This document shows positions 62,220-64,000 of a stretch of DNA of 64,000 bases, in pieces. The translations under genes were made by a program, and so were the position numbers. This stretch comes from Flammeovirga sp. EKP202 (GTDB lineage Bacteria; Bacteroidota; Bacteroidia; Cytophagales; Flammeovirgaceae): NCBI RefSeq assembly GCF_014534745.1, contig NZ_JACVVP010000008.1:1-64000 (forward strand), in the 5' to 3' direction. Numbering within the stretch: the first letter of the stretch is position 1; each line of letters opens with the position of its first letter. Below the pieces are notes generated by a model. That model made no database searches. It saw only the letters and a program-made list of their open reading frames with translations, and was not told the origin of the DNA.

Positions 62220-62885
62220 TTAAAAACCAAAAACAAGGTCAATCGTTGCACCAAATGTAGGTTCACCTGTTTGTACATCCATGCCTGGAGAAAGGGTAAA
62301 CCCTGTACTCCAATGACGGTTGATAGAATAAGCCAATCCGGTTTGAACAATTACGGCTCCATTCCATTCTCTATGCGTCTCAGTATCAGAGGTACTGTAA
62401 TCATCAGGATGAGGTGCGTCATGTAGCTCAACATCCAAATAATGCTCATCATGATCTGAAGGAACTTCATGATCATGGAAGCCAAATGTACCACCCACAC
62501 CTACGAAAGTACCCCATCTGGAGTGACCTATCGGAATTTCTCGTACGACAACGGCTGCATAGTGTTTACCTGTAAATTCCACTGTACCTTGAAATTTCGT
62601 CAAATGGGCAAAGTAGATTGATCCAGTAAGTTCATACTTACCACCATTATTGTAAGAAATTTCTAATTCATAACGGTTATGGTGCTCCTCATGATGATGT
62701 TCTAACTCTTTTTCTAGAGTTGTCTCAGGGTGAGCTGAATGTTTAGGGAAAGAAGTGTAATCTTCTTCACTGTTCTCAGTATATTCATACTTTTCCGGTT
62801 TTGTTTGTGCAAAAGAGGAAAAACTTAAACCAACTATACATATAGCCGATGAAACAATGCGAAATAAGAAATTATTGTAAAACAT
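62220..62885 (-). CDS. Histidine-rich outer-membrane barrel-like protein, paralogue 1
   Basis: A 221-residue exported protein (signal peptide 1-26, SSFA-QT). Acidic/His-rich stretches flank its start (HHHEEHH) and its middle (HDHEVPSDHDEH, DAPHPDD). The blocks GSIYFAHLTKFQGTVEFTG, REIPIGHSRWGTFVGVGGTFGF and SPGMDVQTGEPTFGATIDLV, and a terminal Phe, suggest an outer-membrane beta-barrel. The His clusters could bind metals. The gene 63040-63612 encodes a clear paralogue. No metal-export or uptake genes are adjacent. Confidence 0.75.
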   Translation of the reverse strand: MFYNNFLFRIVSSAICIVGLSFSSFAQTKPEKYEYTENSEEDYTSFPKHSAHPETTLEKELEHHHEEHHNRYELEISYNNGGKYELTGSIYFAHLTKFQGTVEFTGKHYAAVVVREIPIGHSRWGTFVGVGGTFGFHDHEVPSDHDEHYLDVELHDAPHPDDYSTSDTETHREWNGAVIVQTGLAYSINRHWSTGFTLSPGMDVQTGEPTFGATIDLVFGF

Positions 62886-63039
62886 AAAGATAGTTGATAA
62901 TATTAATGAGTCTATTAGGTCATCACTCCTACACTTTTAATAACAGAGTGTAGATGTGATTTTAAACGCAATATTATCACTTATGTTTATGATTAAACAA
63001 TTAATGTATCTTAATTAAGGAATGTTGTCATCAAGTTGA

Positions 63040-63612
63040 TTAGAAACCAAATACTAAGTCGAGTGTCATGCCAAAATTAGGCTGACGAGTTTCTACATCA
63101 ATACCCGGAGAAAGTGTGAAACCAGTACTCCAATGCTTATCTAAAGAATAAGCCAATCCTGATTGTACAATAACATTACCGCTCCAATCTTTGTGGTTTG
63201 TACTTTCCTTAGAATGAGGTGGGTGACTTCCATTGTCGGTTTCTTCATGTAAATGTTCGAATCCAAAAGTAGAACCAAGTCCTACAAAAGTACCCCATTT
63301 AGAATGACCAATAGGAATTTCTCTCACAAAGCATCCTGCAAAGTGATGACCAGTTAATTCAACAGTTCCCTGAAATTTAGTGAGGTGGGCAAAGTAAACC
63401 GAACTTGTGAATTCTAGTTGATTACCATTGTTAAATGATAATTCTAGTTCAAAGTGATTTTCATGATGTTCCCCTTCTACCAAGGTTTTATCATGTTCGT
63501 CTCCAGTTTTTCCTTTTTTCTTCTTACCGCCTTCTTCAGCAAATAATTCATTGGGAGCGCTTATCAAACAAATAGCCGCTAATACAATAGCGTAAAAATA
63601 TTTAGTAGACAC
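63040..63612 (-). CDS. Histidine-rich outer-membrane barrel-like protein, paralogue 2
   Basis: A 190-residue exported protein (signal peptide 1-25, ELFA-EE). It shares most strands with the downstream paralogue: SVYFAHLTKFQGTVELTG, REIPIGHSKWGTFVGLG, VQSGLAYSLDKHWSTGFTLSPG and the Phe end. It has fewer His residues in the middle loop (HLHEETDNGSHPPHSK). Tandem duplicates, 154 bases apart on the same strand. Confidence 0.75.
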   Translation of the reverse strand: MSTKYFYAIVLAAICLISAPNELFAEEGGKKKKGKTGDEHDKTLVEGEHHENHFELELSFNNGNQLEFTSSVYFAHLTKFQGTVELTGHHFAGCFVREIPIGHSKWGTFVGLGSTFGFEHLHEETDNGSHPPHSKESTNHKDWSGNVIVQSGLAYSLDKHWSTGFTLSPGIDVETRQPNFGMTLDLVFGF

Positions 63613-63784
63613 GTGAAGTTACATTTAACTTATGATAGTTTATTTTTCAGGGTATAAATAAGATGCTTTTGCTGAAAAAACAAAATGATGAAAATTACTA
63701 TTAACAAAAATTATAAAATATAAGCAATTAAAAGTTAAGCAGGGGTGAACTTTTTTAAAAGTTTATGTTATTATTCAGTCGGTT

Positions 63785-64000
63785 TTAGTGATTTATGGTT
63801 GGGAGACCTTCATTGGAAGCTGTAGTATTATCAACATTGATATCCCATAATTGAGCTTCTTTAGTGCTTGATTGACTTACACTTACGCTATATTTTACAG
63901 AGGCGTAAGGGAAATTTTCTTGGTTTTCATAAGGTTCAACAGTACAGGAGCCTCTGTATTCGAAAGACTGTATACTGACTTTCACGGTGTCACTTGCTCT
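63785..64000 (-). CDS. Partial gene, C-terminal 71 codons at the window edge
   Basis: An open minus-strand frame runs past the right edge and ends at 63785. A GTG at 63985 could be mistaken for a start, but the frame stays open upstream. It is rich in Ser, Val and aromatic residues in a strand pattern (VKYSVSVSQ), so perhaps a secreted beta-domain. No family can be named from this fragment. Confidence 0.5.
   Translation of the reverse strand, partial: RASDTVKVSIQSFEYRGSCTVEPYENQENFPYASVKYSVSVSQSSTKEAQLWDINVDNTTASNEGLPTINH

Noticed and set aside
1-64000. CRISPR array, rRNA, tRNA or intact transposase
   Set aside because: No regularly spaced direct repeats, no tRNA-like cloverleaf and no ribosomal RNA signature was seen. 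The repeats that exist are dispersed, not arrayed.

Overview
The window is AT-rich chromosomal DNA from a Bacteroidota bacterium, most likely a marine Cytophagales member of the Flammeovirga type (an inference; there is no rRNA to prove it). Four things point there: promoters of the TTTG...TAnnTTTG type with almost no Shine-Dalgarno sequences, a FecI/FecR-type sigma/anti-sigma pair with an STN-domain outer-membrane protein, an NqrF subunit, and many family-typical secreted proteins (sulfatase, M13, M28, DUF1573, Msr fusion). No rRNA, tRNA, phage, intact transposase or CRISPR array was seen.

Layout. 0.2-6 kb: SiaC/SiaB-type phospho-switch pair (-), then DUF1573 - DUF4340-like - murI and an M28 peptidase (+). 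6-10 kb: a hypothetical gene and a translationally coupled caspase-like protease / membrane MutS-like ATPase pair (-). 10-13 kb: ppk1-recX, coupled. 13-14.5 kb: small orphan genes, including a lipoprotein. 14.7-18 kb: M13 peptidase and an Ate1/Bpt-like transferase homologue lacking the usual cysteines (-). 18-26.8 kb: tyrA-like, TPR protein, RluA pseudouridine synthase, YtfJ-like protein (-), ABC exporter pair, isolated nqrF. 27-31 kb: CHAT-TPR protease-like protein and a hemolysin III family membrane protein. 31-38.7 kb (-): TPR-SpoIIE phosphatase, glutamine amidotransferase, MsrB-MsrA fusion, sulfatase, aldo/keto reductase. 39-44 kb (+): a 23-residue membrane peptide with its own promoter and terminator, a DUF1707 protein, two small membrane proteins, DUF1835, thyA. 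44-49 kb: gamma-glutamyltransferase and J-domain protein (-), AraC regulator and SDR (+). 50-54 kb: ECF sigma - FecR - STN/repeat-barrel cassette and a steroid-5-alpha-reductase-like enzyme. 54.9-58 kb: tandem membrane PP2C phosphatases, then a PAS-DHp protein lacking a kinase domain (-). 59-62 kb: rplS, lpxH, a secreted protein, YkgJ-type protein, lipoprotein. 62-64 kb (-): two His-rich barrel-like paralogues and a partial gene.

How genes may work together. Regulation by Ser/Thr phosphorylation is prominent: a SiaB-like kinase, its SiaC-like target with the equivalent of Thr68, and three SpoIIE/PP2C phosphatases lie in one 58-kb stretch, though not in one operon. The cell envelope is the other theme (murI, lpxH, exporters, sulfatase, methionine sulfoxide repair, outer-membrane proteins). 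The sigma/anti-sigma/STN cassette looks like a surface-signalling system whose outer-membrane part is not a TonB receptor.

The least explained elements are a dispersed 380-430-bp repeat with terminal inverted repeats (two long copies and one deleted copy), the STN/repeat-barrel cassette, the caspase-MutS-like pair, the degenerate Ate1/Bpt homologue and the 23-residue peptide.
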